A stretch of 45,423 nt of DNA from Clostridia bacterium (lineage in GTDB: Bacteria > Bacillota > Clostridia > Christensenellales > Borkfalkiaceae): the NCBI GenBank assembly GCA_017471945.1, contig JAFURH010000083.1, positions 1 to 45,423 on the forward strand, in the 5' to 3' direction. The notes under the pieces were generated by a model. It did no database searches. It was not told the DNA's origin and worked only from the letters and a program-made list of their open reading frames with translations. Position 1 is the first letter of the stretch; each line of letters opens with the position of its first letter. Below, in pieces: positions 7,465 to 15,739 of the stretch. The translations under genes and the position numbers were made by a program.

Positions 7465-7914
7465 TTATAAAAATAAATAAATAATCCCCACGATCGTGCC
7501 CGCCAGCACGCCGTAAACGATAATCGGCCCCGCTACGATAAACATTTTCGCCGCCATACCGTAAACCAGCCCTTCCGTTTTAAATTCCATCGCGGGCGAG
7601 CAAACGCTGTTGGCAAAGCCCGTGATCGGCACGATCGAGCCCGCGCCCGCGTTCCGTCCGATCCTGTCGTAGACCCCGAGCCCCGTTAACAGACAGCCCA
7701 AAAAAATCAAGATCACGCTGACCGTTCCCGCAAGCTCGTCGCCGTATAAGCCCGCCGCTTCCAAAATATAGCGTAAAAACTGCCCGATCGTACACACGAA
7801 ACCGCCGACGAGAAAGGCTCGCAAACAGTTTTTTAAGTGGTGCGTAGGCGGGTCGAAGGAATTTACGTAAGCGATATAATTCGCGTTATAATTTTCTCTG
7901 TTTTTACCCGTCAT
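7465..7914 (-). CDS. spoVAC: Stage V sporulation protein AC
   Basis: The 149-residue membrane protein belongs to the SpoVAC/AE family. Its N-terminus SFDPPTHHLKNCLRAFLVGGFVCTIGQF and the segment IGRNAGAGSIVPITGFANS are characteristic of SpoVAC. In Bacillus SpoVAC behaves as a mechanosensitive pore in the dipicolinate channel. It is the first gene of the spoVA set here. A G-rich ribosome binding site (AGAAGGGGG) lies about 11 bases before the ATG. The 68-base gap to spoVAD carries a small hairpin (AGCGC...GCGCT near 7434-7460), which may be an intercistronic structure. Confidence 0.95.
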   Translation of the reverse strand: MTGKNRENYNANYIAYVNSFDPPTHHLKNCLRAFLVGGFVCTIGQFLRYILEAAGLYGDELAGTVSVILIFLGCLLTGLGVYDRIGRNAGAGSIVPITGFANSVCSPAMEFKTEGLVYGMAAKMFIVAGPIIVYGVLAGTIVGIIYLFL

Positions 7915-8071
7915 CTCGACCCTGCCCCCTTCTTTTTTGCATTTGCCCGTTTCCGCCCTCGCCCTTTACGGCGGGAAAACAGCTCTCCCGCTCGTCGCGC
8001 GTTTTCATTTGGTTTTGCACTATCGTTCTTTTCATATTTATATAATGCGGAAAAGAAAGGATTTTTATACC
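7915..8071. other. Region between gpsA terminator and spoVAC
   Basis: This 157-bp gap must hold the promoter of the spoVA genes. Forespore genes are normally read by sigma-G, but I could not identify boxes with confidence. No gene is apparent. Confidence 0.3.
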
Positions 8072-8110
8072 AAAAAAAACGCCCTGCTGAAAAGCAGAGC
8101 GCAGTTTTAA
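8072..8110 (-). terminator. Rho-independent terminator of the gpsA operon
   Basis: On the minus strand, GCGCTCTGCT-tttc-AGCAGGGCG is followed by a run of eight T. It lies directly after the gpsA stop codon and closes the mrnC-to-gpsA gene run. Confidence 0.9.
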
Positions 8111-8117
8111 GTAATTT

Positions 8118-9101
8118 TTAAGAATAGAATTCCGATTTCGCGTCGCGGGCAAACAGCTTTGCGAGCATTTTTTCGCAAGCCGTTTTGCAATCCTCGCCTT
8201 CCGATTCGTAGCAAAGAGCGTACACGGCGTTGGTAAGCGGCAGATCCACGCCGTACTTTTCGCCGAGCTTTTTCATTGCCGCCGCCGTCGGCACGCCCTC
8301 GGCAAGCTTTGCGAATTTCTCGCCTTTTACGAGCAGTTCGCCGTAGCCGCGGTTATGCGAATAAGGGCTGAACAACGTGGCTTCGTAGTCGCCTAAATGC
8401 GCGAGCCCGTAAGCGGAAAGCTCGTTGCCGCCCATCGCCTTGATCAGCCGCGCAACCTCTCTCGCCCCGCGCGACATCAACGCGCCTTTTAAAGAAACGT
8501 AGCCCAAGCCGTCGCAAATCCCCGCGAGGATTCCCATCACGTTTTTCGCCGCCGCGCCAAGCTCCGTGCCGATTAAATCCTGCCCGTAGTAAAAACGGAT
8601 CAAATCGCTCCCGAAGCTGTCCACGAGCTTCTTTTTGAGTTCGGGATTCGCCGAATCGATCACCATACAATTGGGGATTCCTTGCGTAAACGCCTGTATA
8701 TGCCCCGGTCCGACCCAAACGGCAATTTTATCTTGGGAAACGCCGCTTTGCACGAGCACTTCGGAAAGCCGCGAGCCCGTGTCCACTTCAATGCCTTTCA
8801 TACACAATACGAAATTTTTATCGGATACGTCGTATTCGAGGATTCGTTTCATAAACCCGCGCAAGCCCTGCGAGGAAATGGAAATGACGATCACCTCCGC
8901 GCGTTCGACCGCTTCTTTTAAATCGCACGTGAGCGTGATCCGCTCGTCGAGGGTAACGTATTCGTTTTTCCCCGTTTCTTTTAAAACCTTATACGAATAA
9001 TCGTCCTCGGGTCCCCACGAATACACCTCGTGACCGTGATTACAAAGATACCACGCGATAAACGACCCCCAACGACCGCAGCCTAAAACCGAAATTTTCA
9101 T
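8118..9101 (-). CDS. gpsA: NAD(P)-dependent glycerol-3-phosphate dehydrogenase
   Basis: It reduces dihydroxyacetone phosphate to sn-glycerol 3-phosphate for phospholipid synthesis in the cytosol. The N-terminal Rossmann loop VLGCGRWGSFIAW, the segment VLCMKGIE, the GPGHIQAF motif and the catalytic-lysine region GTELGAAAKNVMGILAGICDG are all visible. The start chosen is MKISVLG at 9101 because AAAGGAG lies 7 bases upstream. A longer in-frame extension of eight residues has no ribosome binding site. The protein is then 327 residues, normal for the family. It follows recR at a 41-bp distance and is the last gene before a terminator. Confidence 0.94.
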   Translation of the reverse strand: MKISVLGCGRWGSFIAWYLCNHGHEVYSWGPEDDYSYKVLKETGKNEYVTLDERITLTCDLKEAVERAEVIVISISSQGLRGFMKRILEYDVSDKNFVLCMKGIEVDTGSRLSEVLVQSGVSQDKIAVWVGPGHIQAFTQGIPNCMVIDSANPELKKKLVDSFGSDLIRFYYGQDLIGTELGAAAKNVMGILAGICDGLGYVSLKGALMSRGAREVARLIKAMGGNELSAYGLAHLGDYEATLFSPYSHNRGYGELLVKGEKFAKLAEGVPTAAAMKKLGEKYGVDLPLTNAVYALCYESEGEDCKTACEKMLAKLFARDAKSEFYS

Positions 9102-9142
9102 ACTATTCTCCTTTGGTGAAAGCAAAGCTTTCTTAAAATCCT

Positions 9143-9736
9143 TTAAATTTTATTGCGCTCCACGAACGCGCGCGTAAGCGTTACGTCGTCGGTATACTCG
9201 ATCTCCGAGCCGACGGGGATCCCGTGCGCAAGGCGGGTGACCGTGATATCGAGCGGCTTGATAAGCTTCGCGATATACATCGCCGTCGCGTCGCCCGAAA
9301 CGTCGGGATTGGTCGCGACGATCACTTCTTTTACGTTCCCCTTTTGCAAACGTGCGAGAAGCTCTTTCACGCGGATATCGTTCGGACCGACGCCCGCCAT
9401 CGGGTCGATCACGCCGTGCAAAACGTGATATACGCCTTTGAACTCGTGTAGTTTTTCGATCGCCGCCACGTCCTTGGGCTCTTTCACCACGCAAATGGCA
9501 TCGCTCTCGCGGCTCTTACAGATACCGCAGGTCTTTTCCTCGGAAAAATTCCCGCAGATCTCGCAATAACGCACCCTTCGTTTTACGCCCGTGACCGCTT
9601 CGACGAACTCGCGGACTTCCTCGTCCGACATATCGATGATTTTATACGCGTAGCGTTGCGCCGTTTTTTTGCCCACGCCGGGAAGCTTGGAAAACTCGTT
9701 GACGAGCTTGCCGATAGGTTCTATAAAAATATCCAT
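9143..9736 (-). CDS. recR: Recombination mediator RecR
   Basis: RecR works with RecF and RecO to load RecA on gapped DNA. The 197 residues match the family. The order is an N-terminal helix-hairpin-helix (LVNEFSKLPGVGKKTAQRYAYKI), a Cys4 zinc finger (CEICGNFSEEKTCGIC), and a Toprim domain (ICVVKEPKDVAAIE, VLHGVIDPMAGVGPNDI, TNPDVSGDATAMYIAKL). It lies 3 bases after ybaB in the classic dnaX-ybaB-recR order. Confidence 0.97.
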   Translation of the reverse strand: MDIFIEPIGKLVNEFSKLPGVGKKTAQRYAYKIIDMSDEEVREFVEAVTGVKRRVRYCEICGNFSEEKTCGICKSRESDAICVVKEPKDVAAIEKLHEFKGVYHVLHGVIDPMAGVGPNDIRVKELLARLQKGNVKEVIVATNPDVSGDATAMYIAKLIKPLDITVTRLAHGIPVGSEIEYTDDVTLTRAFVERNKI

Positions 9737-9739
9737 TCC

Positions 9740-10072
9740 TTACAACATTCCCCCGAGCGCGCCCATATTGCCGTATCTGCCCATTTTTTCCTCGTAGACC
9801 TTATCGGCTTTGGAATAGCCGTCGTTGATCGCCGCCATAATCAGATCTTCGAGCATTTCCACGTCGGTGGGATCGACGACGCTTTCGTCGAGTTCGATGC
9901 CGTTAATGATCTTTTTCGCGTTCATATACACGACGACCGCCTCGTTCGCCGCCGTGCCGACGATTTCCCAATCGTCTAAAAGCTCCGCGGTCTTTTCCAT
10001 CTCCTCTTGCATTTTTTTCGCTTGCATCATAAGGTTTTGCATATTGCCGTTGCCACCTTTGAATCCTGCCAT
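9740..10072 (-). CDS. YbaB/EbfC nucleoid-associated protein
   Basis: The 110-residue protein belongs to the YbaB/EbfC family of small dimeric DNA-binding proteins. The N-terminus is Gly/Asn/Met-rich (MAGFKGGNGNMQNLMMQAKKMQEEM), then come the typical sheet region VVVYMNAKKIINGIELDESVVDP and the helix DLIMAAINDGYSKADKVYEEKMG. It is located between dnaX and recR as in most bacteria. A GGAGGAG site lies upstream. Confidence 0.95.
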   Translation of the reverse strand: MAGFKGGNGNMQNLMMQAKKMQEEMEKTAELLDDWEIVGTAANEAVVVYMNAKKIINGIELDESVVDPTDVEMLEDLIMAAINDGYSKADKVYEEKMGRYGNMGALGGML

Positions 10073-10094
10073 AATCTCTCCTCCTTAAGCTTGG

Positions 10095-11771
10095 TTATTT
10101 GATTTCTATTTTCGTATTCGGAAACGTTTCTTTCAGCTCGTTCATCTGTTTTTGAAACTCGTCCTTTTGCTTGCCGCGAAGTCGGATATCGAACTTCTCC
10201 TCGTTCACGCCGATCGCCTCGAACGACTGCTTTACGAGCGCGTAATGATCTTCCTTTTTCAACGAACGGTACATCGTTTCGCTCGTGGTGGAAAGGACGA
10301 AAATATCGCCGTCGTATTCGTAGTCTAAATCCATACAAATCGTGAAAAGCACGCCGTTTCTGCCCGTGCGCCGAAGGGTGCGAAGAAACGTGCCGAACAC
10401 CGCTTTCGCGTCGCCCGAAGGCGGGGCTTTGACTTCTTTTTTCTCCGCCGCAGGCGCGGGAACGCTTACGGGCGCAGGTCTTGCTTCCGCTTTCGGGGAA
10501 ACAAGTACGGGTTCGTCGTAGACGGGCTCTTCCATAGGCGGAGGTTCTACCTCGTATACGGGCGGAGCGGGAATTTCGCGTTTCACCTCAACCCTGTCCC
10601 CCTCGTTTCGCGCGGGAACGCCGCCTTCGAGCTTCTTTTCGAGAAGCGCGATACGCGACAAAAGCGCTTCCGCCGTCGTTTCCGTCTGCGGCATACTCGC
10701 CTTTAAGATCGCCGTTTCGAACAGCACGCGCGGCGAGGTGGAATATTTCAAATCGGGTTCTACCTTCGCGAAAATTTCCGTCGCGCGAAGAAGGGTATGC
10801 CCGTCCGTCGAATCTGCGATCGCCTTACAAATCGTAAAATCCGAATTTGGCAAACCGAGTAATTTTTGCGCGTTTTTACACGTCTTTGCGATCGTGCAAG
10901 CGTTGAGCCCGTTCATCAGATCTTTCAAAAGCATTCCCACGCTTTTTCCCGCGAAAAGCATTTCTTCCGCCTTCAAAAACGCTTCCCCCGCATTCCCTTC
11001 GAGCACGGCTTTCAAAAGCGAATACACGCTTCCCGAATCGGCGCTGCCGATCACGGAGGTCACGTCCTTATACGTGAGCTTGCCCGTAGAATAGGAAAGA
11101 CAAGTATCGGCGAGCGAAAGCATATCGCGTACGCTTCCCGCTCCCGCGCGCGCAAGCGCGGCGATCGCCTCTTCTTCGTAGGGTTTTCCGATCTCGTCAA
11201 AGACGAATTTCAAGCGTTTTTCGAGGTCTTCTTGGGGAATGAGTTTGAAATCGAAGCGCATACAGCGGGAAAGGATCGTCGCGGGGATCTTGTGCGCTTC
11301 CGTCGTCGCGAGAATAAACACGGCGTGGGAAGGCGGTTCTTCGAGAGTCTTTAAAAGCGCGTTGAACGCACCAGTCGAAAGCATATGCACTTCGTCTACG
11401 ATATAGACTTTATATTTTCCCGCTACGGGAGGATATTGTACCTTTTCGCGCAGGTCGCGCATTTCCTCCACGCCGTTATTCGAAGCGGCGTCGATCTCGG
11501 AAATATCGAGGTTAGACGGGTCTTTCAAGGCTCGACAAGTGGCGCACGTACCGCAAGGAGAGCCGTTTACGGGGCTTTCGCAGTTGATCGCCGCGGCGAA
11601 AATTTTCGCAATACTCGTTTTGCCCGTTCCGCGCGGACCGCAGAACAGATACGCGTGACCGACCCTGCCCGTTTGGATCTGATTTTTCAAAACGGTGACG
11701 ATATGTTCCTGCCGCACGACTTCGCTTAAATCGGTCGGACGAAAGGTGCGGTATAAAGCCAAATACGCCAT
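10095..11771 (-). CDS. dnaX: DNA polymerase III subunit gamma/tau
   Basis: DnaX is the AAA+ clamp-loader subunit of the replicase. The start is MAYLALYRTFRP at 11771, preceded by AAAGGAG. An upstream in-frame extension would run into sigH and is not plausible. The protein is then 558 residues. Features in order: Walker A GPRGTGKT (45-52), the zinc-binding Cys region CGTCATC, Walker B VYIVDEVHML, sensor ILATTEAHKIPATILSRC, clamp-loader domain III, a Pro/Glu-rich linker (about 400-440) and a C-terminal tau-like domain. I saw no obvious frameshift signal for a short gamma form. Confidence 0.96.
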   Translation of the reverse strand: MAYLALYRTFRPTDLSEVVRQEHIVTVLKNQIQTGRVGHAYLFCGPRGTGKTSIAKIFAAAINCESPVNGSPCGTCATCRALKDPSNLDISEIDAASNNGVEEMRDLREKVQYPPVAGKYKVYIVDEVHMLSTGAFNALLKTLEEPPSHAVFILATTEAHKIPATILSRCMRFDFKLIPQEDLEKRLKFVFDEIGKPYEEEAIAALARAGAGSVRDMLSLADTCLSYSTGKLTYKDVTSVIGSADSGSVYSLLKAVLEGNAGEAFLKAEEMLFAGKSVGMLLKDLMNGLNACTIAKTCKNAQKLLGLPNSDFTICKAIADSTDGHTLLRATEIFAKVEPDLKYSTSPRVLFETAILKASMPQTETTAEALLSRIALLEKKLEGGVPARNEGDRVEVKREIPAPPVYEVEPPPMEEPVYDEPVLVSPKAEARPAPVSVPAPAAEKKEVKAPPSGDAKAVFGTFLRTLRRTGRNGVLFTICMDLDYEYDGDIFVLSTTSETMYRSLKKEDHYALVKQSFEAIGVNEEKFDIRLRGKQKDEFQKQMNELKETFPNTKIEIK

Positions 11772-11782
11772 TTGCTTCTCCT

Positions 11783-12364
11783 TTAGTGTTTTTTCGTTAA
11801 AATTCCTCTGAGTTTTTTCTTGCCGCGCTGGATCGCGTTGTCCACGCTTTTCATATCTTTTTTCGTGGACTCGCAGATCTCCGCGCACGACATACCGTTC
11901 ATATACATTACCATCACGCGGAATTCGAAATCGGAAAGAACGCCGCTCATCTCGCGCATAAATTCCCGCCGCGTTTCCCGCGATACGACCTCTTCTTCGG
12001 GGCTGAGGTTAGGGTCTTCCCACTCGCCCGAAAAGAGAGAAACGTAGTTTTTCAAGGGGTCGTTTTTCTTGCGTTCGTACGTTTTTACCGCGTCTATGAT
12101 ACGGCGGTTAATGCAAAGATAAGCAAAGCTTTTAAAGCTCGCGCCACCGCTTTTCTGGTAATCCCCGATTGCGCGGTATAAGCCCATCATACCCTCTTGA
12201 ATGAGGTCTTCCGTTTCCCCGCCGACGAGAAAAAACCCGCGCGCTCTGCCTCGGACCGCACCGAAATAACGGAGCATCAGCTCGTCCGTGGCTTGCTTAT
12301 CCCCCTTTCTCGAAAGCTCGACGAGTTCTTCGTCGCTGCGTTTTTTGTTTTTCGAAATTTCCAT
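11783..12364 (-). CDS. sigH: RNA polymerase sigma factor SigH (early sporulation)
   Basis: The 193-residue protein belongs to the sigma-70 family. Region 2 (ELSRKGDKQATDELMLRYFGAVRGRARGFFLVGGETEDLIQEGMMGLYRAIGDYQ, given here only for location at about 17-70) contains the SigH-specific GETEDLIQEG motif. FKSFAYLCINRRIIDAVKT marks region 2.4, and region 4 is near 135-190. SigH directs post-exponential and early sporulation genes. The location right after rlmB and mrnC is the standard Firmicutes sigH neighbourhood, which supports SigH over other group sigma factors. Five bases separate it from rlmB. Confidence 0.93.
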   Translation of the reverse strand: MEISKNKKRSDEELVELSRKGDKQATDELMLRYFGAVRGRARGFFLVGGETEDLIQEGMMGLYRAIGDYQKSGGASFKSFAYLCINRRIIDAVKTYERKKNDPLKNYVSLFSGEWEDPNLSPEEEVVSRETRREFMREMSGVLSDFEFRVMVMYMNGMSCAEICESTKKDMKSVDNAIQRGKKKLRGILTKKH

Positions 12365-12369
12365 AGCGT

Positions 12370-13092
12370 TTACCGCCCGAGTCGGTTTCTCACGACTTCG
12401 TACGCCGCGATCCCGAGCGCCACCGAAGCGTTGAGGGAATTGACTTTTCCCTGTAAGGGAATGGACAGGATCTTATCGCTTTTTTCTTTCGTGAGCCGTT
12501 TGACCCCGCTGTCCTCGCCGCCGACGACGAGCGCGATATTGCCCTTGAAATTTTCTTTATAGATATCCTCGCCGCCCGCTTCGAGCGCATAGACCCAATA
12601 ACCGTTCGCCTGCAATTTTTCCACCGCTTGGTTGAGGTTGGGAACTTTGGCGACCTTGATATGCTCCGCCGCGCCCGCGGAAATTCTGATCACGCTTTCG
12701 GTGACGGAAGCGCTTCCCGATTTGGGGATCACGACCCCGTCCGCGCCCGCACATTCGGCTACGCGGAGAATACTGCCTAAATTATGCACGTCCTCGATAC
12801 CGTCGCAAAGGACGACGAACCCGTTTTCGGGGTTCTTTTTATTCTCGATAATATCTTCGAGGTCGAAATATTCGTAATCCGTCGTGAACGCGATCACGCC
12901 TTGGTGACGGCGGGTCTCGCTTTCTTTATCAAGCACCTGACGATCGACGAACTGTACGCGGATATTTTTCTTTCTCGCCTCCGCAAAAATGACGGACAAC
13001 GAGCCCTGCGCGCCCTTTTCGATCATAAGCTTGTCTATCGTTTTATTCGTTTTTAAAAGTTCGCCGACGGCGTTTCTGCCTTCCGTTTTCAT
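12370..13092 (-). CDS. rlmB: 23S rRNA (guanosine-2'-O-)-methyltransferase RlmB family
   Basis: This 240-residue TrmH/SpoU-family SPOUT methyltransferase uses SAM to 2'-O-methylate a guanosine of 23S rRNA. Family motifs are EGRNAVGELL at the N-terminal substrate-binding domain, LCDGIEDVHNLGSILRVAE (motif 1), ALVVGGEDSGV (motif 2) and IPLQGKVNSLNASVALGI (motif 3, in the knot). It lies 12 bases after the mini-RNase III gene, the conserved order. RlmB and other TrmH members are hard to separate by sequence alone; the context favours RlmB. Confidence 0.93.
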   Translation of the reverse strand: MKTEGRNAVGELLKTNKTIDKLMIEKGAQGSLSVIFAEARKKNIRVQFVDRQVLDKESETRRHQGVIAFTTDYEYFDLEDIIENKKNPENGFVVLCDGIEDVHNLGSILRVAECAGADGVVIPKSGSASVTESVIRISAGAAEHIKVAKVPNLNQAVEKLQANGYWVYALEAGGEDIYKENFKGNIALVVGGEDSGVKRLTKEKSDKILSIPLQGKVNSLNASVALGIAAYEVVRNRLGR

Positions 13093-13104
13093 AGCTTTCC
13101 TCTT

Positions 13105-13548
13105 TTATCTTATGGGTTTAAACGCGGCGGGCGCTTGTTCTACCTCAAACACCGCTTCGTCCGCGATATTCAAAAGCTCGCTGAGCCGCGCTTTGTCGCC
13201 GACGATATACAAATACCCGAGCACCGCTTCAAAGCCCGTAGAACGGTTGTATTCGCCCGCCGAAGCGTTTTTGCTTTTCGTCGTTTTTTTGGCGTTTCTG
13301 CCGCGGCGGTAGATCTCCGCTTCTTCCTCGGTGAACAGGGGGAGTAGCGTTTCCAAAAACGCGCTCTGCCCGCGCGCGGAAACGAGTTTGGAGGCGGTAG
13401 ACTGCATTTGGGAAAGCTTCCCTTCCCCCTTAAACGCCAGCCTTTCGCGGATATAAAGGGAATACACGGCGTCGCCGACGAACGCGAGCACGACGGGGCT
13501 TAAAAGCCTTGCTTGCTCCCGACTCATCACGCTGTCAAATCCAAACAT
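13105..13548 (-). CDS. mrnC: Mini-ribonuclease III
   Basis: The 147-residue protein consists of the RNase III catalytic domain without a double-stranded-RNA-binding domain. The hallmarks LSPVVLAFVGDAVYSLYIRERL and the C-terminal acidic helix ATGFEAVLGYLYIVGDKARLSELL (here STGFEAVLGYLY) are visible. MrnC matures 23S rRNA ends in Firmicutes. A TTGTCA/TATAAT promoter lies just upstream, so this is the first gene of a long operon reaching gpsA. Confidence 0.94.
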   Translation of the reverse strand: MFGFDSVMSREQARLLSPVVLAFVGDAVYSLYIRERLAFKGEGKLSQMQSTASKLVSARGQSAFLETLLPLFTEEEAEIYRRGRNAKKTTKSKNASAGEYNRSTGFEAVLGYLYIVGDKARLSELLNIADEAVFEVEQAPAAFKPIR

Positions 13549-13585
13549 CGCCGTATTCCCCCTTTTAAAATTTTATTCGTCTATC

Positions 13586-13614
13586 ATTATACCACACGCG
13601 AACGAAAATGACAA
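13586..13614 (-). promoter_or_regulatory. Promoter of the mrnC-rlmB-sigH-dnaX-ybaB-recR-gpsA operon
   Basis: On the minus strand, -35 TTGTCA (13614-13609), a 17-bp spacer and -10 TATAAT (13591-13586) form a near-consensus sigma-A promoter, about 40 bases before the mrnC start. Confidence 0.82.
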
Positions 13615-13652
13615 GCGATTCAAGGGATTTTTTCCTATTTCTTCACAGGTTT

Positions 13653-14381
13653 TCAAGCGGAAGAACCCTCGGTTTCCAAATACGCCGTCACGCCCGCGGC
13701 GATGGCGGAAGCCAGCTTCCTTCGGAAATTTTCTTTATTCAAGAGTTTTTCGTCGAGCGGGTTGGATAAAAAACCGCATTCGACGATCACCGACGTATAC
13801 GGCGTACATTCCAGCATAAAATATTCGCCCGTGTGCTCCGTTCTGGGCTTCGCGCCCACGCTTGAATAAAGCGTATTGAGCTTTCCTTGCACCGCTTTGG
13901 CAAGCCCCTGCGCCTTTTCGTGGTTTTTCGAATAAAAGACCTGAGCGCCGCGCGTGGAAGAAGAGGGATAATAATTTTGGTGAATGGAGAGTACGAGGTT
14001 CGGCTTGGCTTCCTCGATGATCTCTTTGCGCCTTTGCATATCTCGCTTTTTAAAGCCTTTCGTCGCGGTATCGTATAACCCCGCTTCCGTTTTGCGGGTG
14101 AGCACCACCTCAAACCCGGCGTCGGTGAGGATTTCTTTGAGTTCGAGCGTGATCGCAAGATTCAGATCGCTTTCCTTTACCCCCGTTTTTCTGCCCGAAA
14201 CACCGCCGTCGATACCGCCGTGCCCCGCGTCAAGCACGATCGTAAGCGCGTTTTTGACGGCGAACACGGGTACGGGTGCACTCAGCGCACCCAAAGAAAG
14301 GGAAAACGCCGCAACGAACAGGATCAGGGCTAACAATAACGCGGCAAAAGTGGATTTTTCGGTAATTTTGATCTTTCTCAT
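13653..14381 (-). CDS. cwlD: N-acetylmuramoyl-L-alanine amidase CwlD (spore cortex)
   Basis: This zinc-dependent Amidase_3 enzyme, with PdaA, makes muramic-delta-lactam in the spore cortex. The start at MRKIKITEKS (14381) is preferred; a longer frame would begin inside the terminator of the preceding gene. The protein is then 242 residues. A signal/membrane anchor (about 11-32) is followed by LDAGHGGIDGG (zinc His), KESDLNLAITLELKEIL (Glu ligand), VLSIHQNYYPSSSTRGAQVFY (zinc His) and the catalytic-Glu region VIVECGFLSNPLDE. A GGGGA site lies 13 bases upstream, slightly far. Confidence 0.9.
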   Translation of the reverse strand: MRKIKITEKSTFAALLLALILFVAAFSLSLGALSAPVPVFAVKNALTIVLDAGHGGIDGGVSGRKTGVKESDLNLAITLELKEILTDAGFEVVLTRKTEAGLYDTATKGFKKRDMQRRKEIIEEAKPNLVLSIHQNYYPSSSTRGAQVFYSKNHEKAQGLAKAVQGKLNTLYSSVGAKPRTEHTGEYFMLECTPYTSVIVECGFLSNPLDEKLLNKENFRRKLASAIAAGVTAYLETEGSSA

Positions 14382-14428
14382 ACGCTTATTATATTCCCCT
14401 AACACGTTCGGGTATGCGTTTCCCCATA

Positions 14429-14457
14429 AGAAAAACCGCGTGAAAGACACGCGGTAG
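14429..14457 (-). terminator. Rho-independent terminator after the DeoC-like gene
   Basis: Minus strand ACCGCGTG-tcttt-CACGCGGT followed by TTTTCTT. It lies between the DeoC-like gene and cwlD and indicates that cwlD has its own promoter. Confidence 0.88.
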
Positions 14458-14464
14458 GTTTCTT

Positions 14465-15364
14465 TTAACGGTTTTGGTATTCCTCGATCAGAGCGCGATA
14501 GTTTTCCGCCTTTTCGAGAGGCTCGACTTTCGGCGTTTCTTCCCGTATAGGCGCAGCCGCCGTTACGGGCGGGCTCTCTACCGCGGTTTCCGATGTCTCC
14601 GCCGAATTTTTAAGCGGTACGGGAAAGGAATAGTTTTCCGCCTCCTCCATCAGTTCCGCGTATATTTCCGAAATGCGGGAAGTTTGGATTCGATCCATAC
14701 CTGCCCCTGCCATTTTCTGATAGACCTCAGCGGTTTCCACCTCGCGCACTTCGATAAAACAAGCCGTTTTATCGTCGAGCTTCAACCGCTCCACACCCGT
14801 AAAATAAGGCACGGACAGCCCGACGCCGAGTTCGGATAAAAGTTTGGACAAGCGGAACAATTCGGGCAACCCCTTTTTTCCTTTCAAGAACAACTTAACG
14901 GGTACTCGCCCCGCCTTTCGGAGTACTTTTTTAATCTCTTTTTTCAGTTCGGTAAGTCTGTCGCCGTTTAAAACGATCTCGTCGGGAATTAGAGTGAGCT
15001 CCCCCGCGCCGCCGCGCACGCAAAGTTTTGCTTCGTAGGCTTTGGCTTTGGGCAGCGTTTTGCCCGTACCGCCCACGAACGCGTCCACGAGCGTTTTACT
15101 TTCCGCGAGGGCGGCTTTTGCCGACGAGAGCCTATTCGGCGTTACGCGAACGGCGGAAAGGGAATATTTTCGGGCGAGGGCGCAAAGGCGACCGATCTCG
15201 CTCGGCTCGGTAACCTCCGTTAATTCCAACGACGCTTTGGCGACGTTTTCTATGACGGACTGGATATATTTGCGGCGCTTAAAATCACGGTATTCCTCCG
15301 CCTCCGCGGCGGAAAGCAGGATGCCCGTCGTTTGCTCGGGCGTTTTTACGAAAGTTTTTTCCAT
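14465..15364 (-). CDS. DeoC-fold (deoxyribose-phosphate aldolase-like) protein lacking the catalytic residues
   Basis: About 299 residues from MEKTFVKTPEQ. Residues about 65-235 align by eye with the DeoC TIM barrel: SLSAVRVTPNRLSSAKAAL, FVGGTGKTLPKAKAYEAKLCVRGGAGELTLIPD, VPVKLFLKGKKG and the closing GMDRIQTSRISEIYAE (family GADRIGTSSG). The Schiff-base lysine motif (KTSTGF) reads VPYFTG, the KASGG lysine is lost, and the EIDMV aspartate is a threonine. It is therefore probably a non-catalytic homologue. A Pro/Glu/Thr-rich linker and a short C-terminal helix (ENYRALIEEYQNR) follow. The start is uncertain: no Shine-Dalgarno is visible, and a TTG start 16 codons upstream is possible. It has its own terminator. 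Confidence 0.6.
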   Translation of the reverse strand: MEKTFVKTPEQTTGILLSAAEAEEYRDFKRRKYIQSVIENVAKASLELTEVTEPSEIGRLCALARKYSLSAVRVTPNRLSSAKAALAESKTLVDAFVGGTGKTLPKAKAYEAKLCVRGGAGELTLIPDEIVLNGDRLTELKKEIKKVLRKAGRVPVKLFLKGKKGLPELFRLSKLLSELGVGLSVPYFTGVERLKLDDKTACFIEVREVETAEVYQKMAGAGMDRIQTSRISEIYAELMEEAENYSFPVPLKNSAETSETAVESPPVTAAAPIREETPKVEPLEKAENYRALIEEYQNR

Positions 15365-15445
15365 ACTCCGAGTATACGACAAAGCGAGTCCGTTTATTCC
15401 ATTTTCAGCCAAGTTATGACAAGCGATTTTTCGTATACTGTCCTT

Positions 15446-15727
15446 ATGGATATCTTAAATTGTTTAAACTCCGCGGTCGTCGGCGGGGTGTTTCTCGGAC
15501 TGTTATTTATCTTTTGTTTCCTCGGCGTACATATCGTGAAGCTCGCGCGGCGGGGTTACGAGGAAACCGTTAAAGCAAAAAAGGGTGAACAGCCGCAAAA
15601 GAGCGCGCCCGAACAAGAAAAAAAGCCCGTGCCGAAAGCGCCCGAGCCCGTTTATTATATTGTAGAAAAGAAGAAAAAGCGCCCGAAATCAAGCTATTCC
15701 GACCCGAAAGAATTTCGGTTTAAATAG
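15446..15727 (+). CDS. Small single-pass membrane protein, function unknown
   Basis: The 93-residue protein has a hydrophobic N-terminal helix (about 9-31, VVGGVFLGLLFIFCFLGVHI) and a charged, Lys/Pro/Glu-rich cytoplasmic tail ending in SSYSDPKEFRFK. The start was set at MDILNCL. A TATACT box lies 6 bases before this ATG and there is no Shine-Dalgarno; an upstream ATG 10 codons earlier is the alternative. It is divergent from the DeoC-like gene and converges on rsfS. I do not recognise a family; the conserved-looking YYIVEKKKKRPKSSY segment is what to search with. Confidence 0.6.
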   Translation: MDILNCLNSAVVGGVFLGLLFIFCFLGVHIVKLARRGYEETVKAKKGEQPQKSAPEQEKKPVPKAPEPVYYIVEKKKKRPKSSYSDPKEFRFK

Positions 15728-15739
15728 CGTTCGCCTGCT

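Noticed and set aside
7430..7470. Hairpin with T-run on the plus strand between spoVAC and spoVAD
   Set aside because: No plus-strand gene ends here, and the minus-strand genes continue through it, so I do not call it a terminator.
10095..11771. Possible programmed frameshift in dnaX giving a short gamma subunit
   Set aside because: No A-rich slippery heptamer with a following stem was found in the linker region.
11772..11888. N-terminal extension of dnaX
   Set aside because: It would lie inside sigH and lacks family similarity; the ribosome binding site supports the MAYLAL start.
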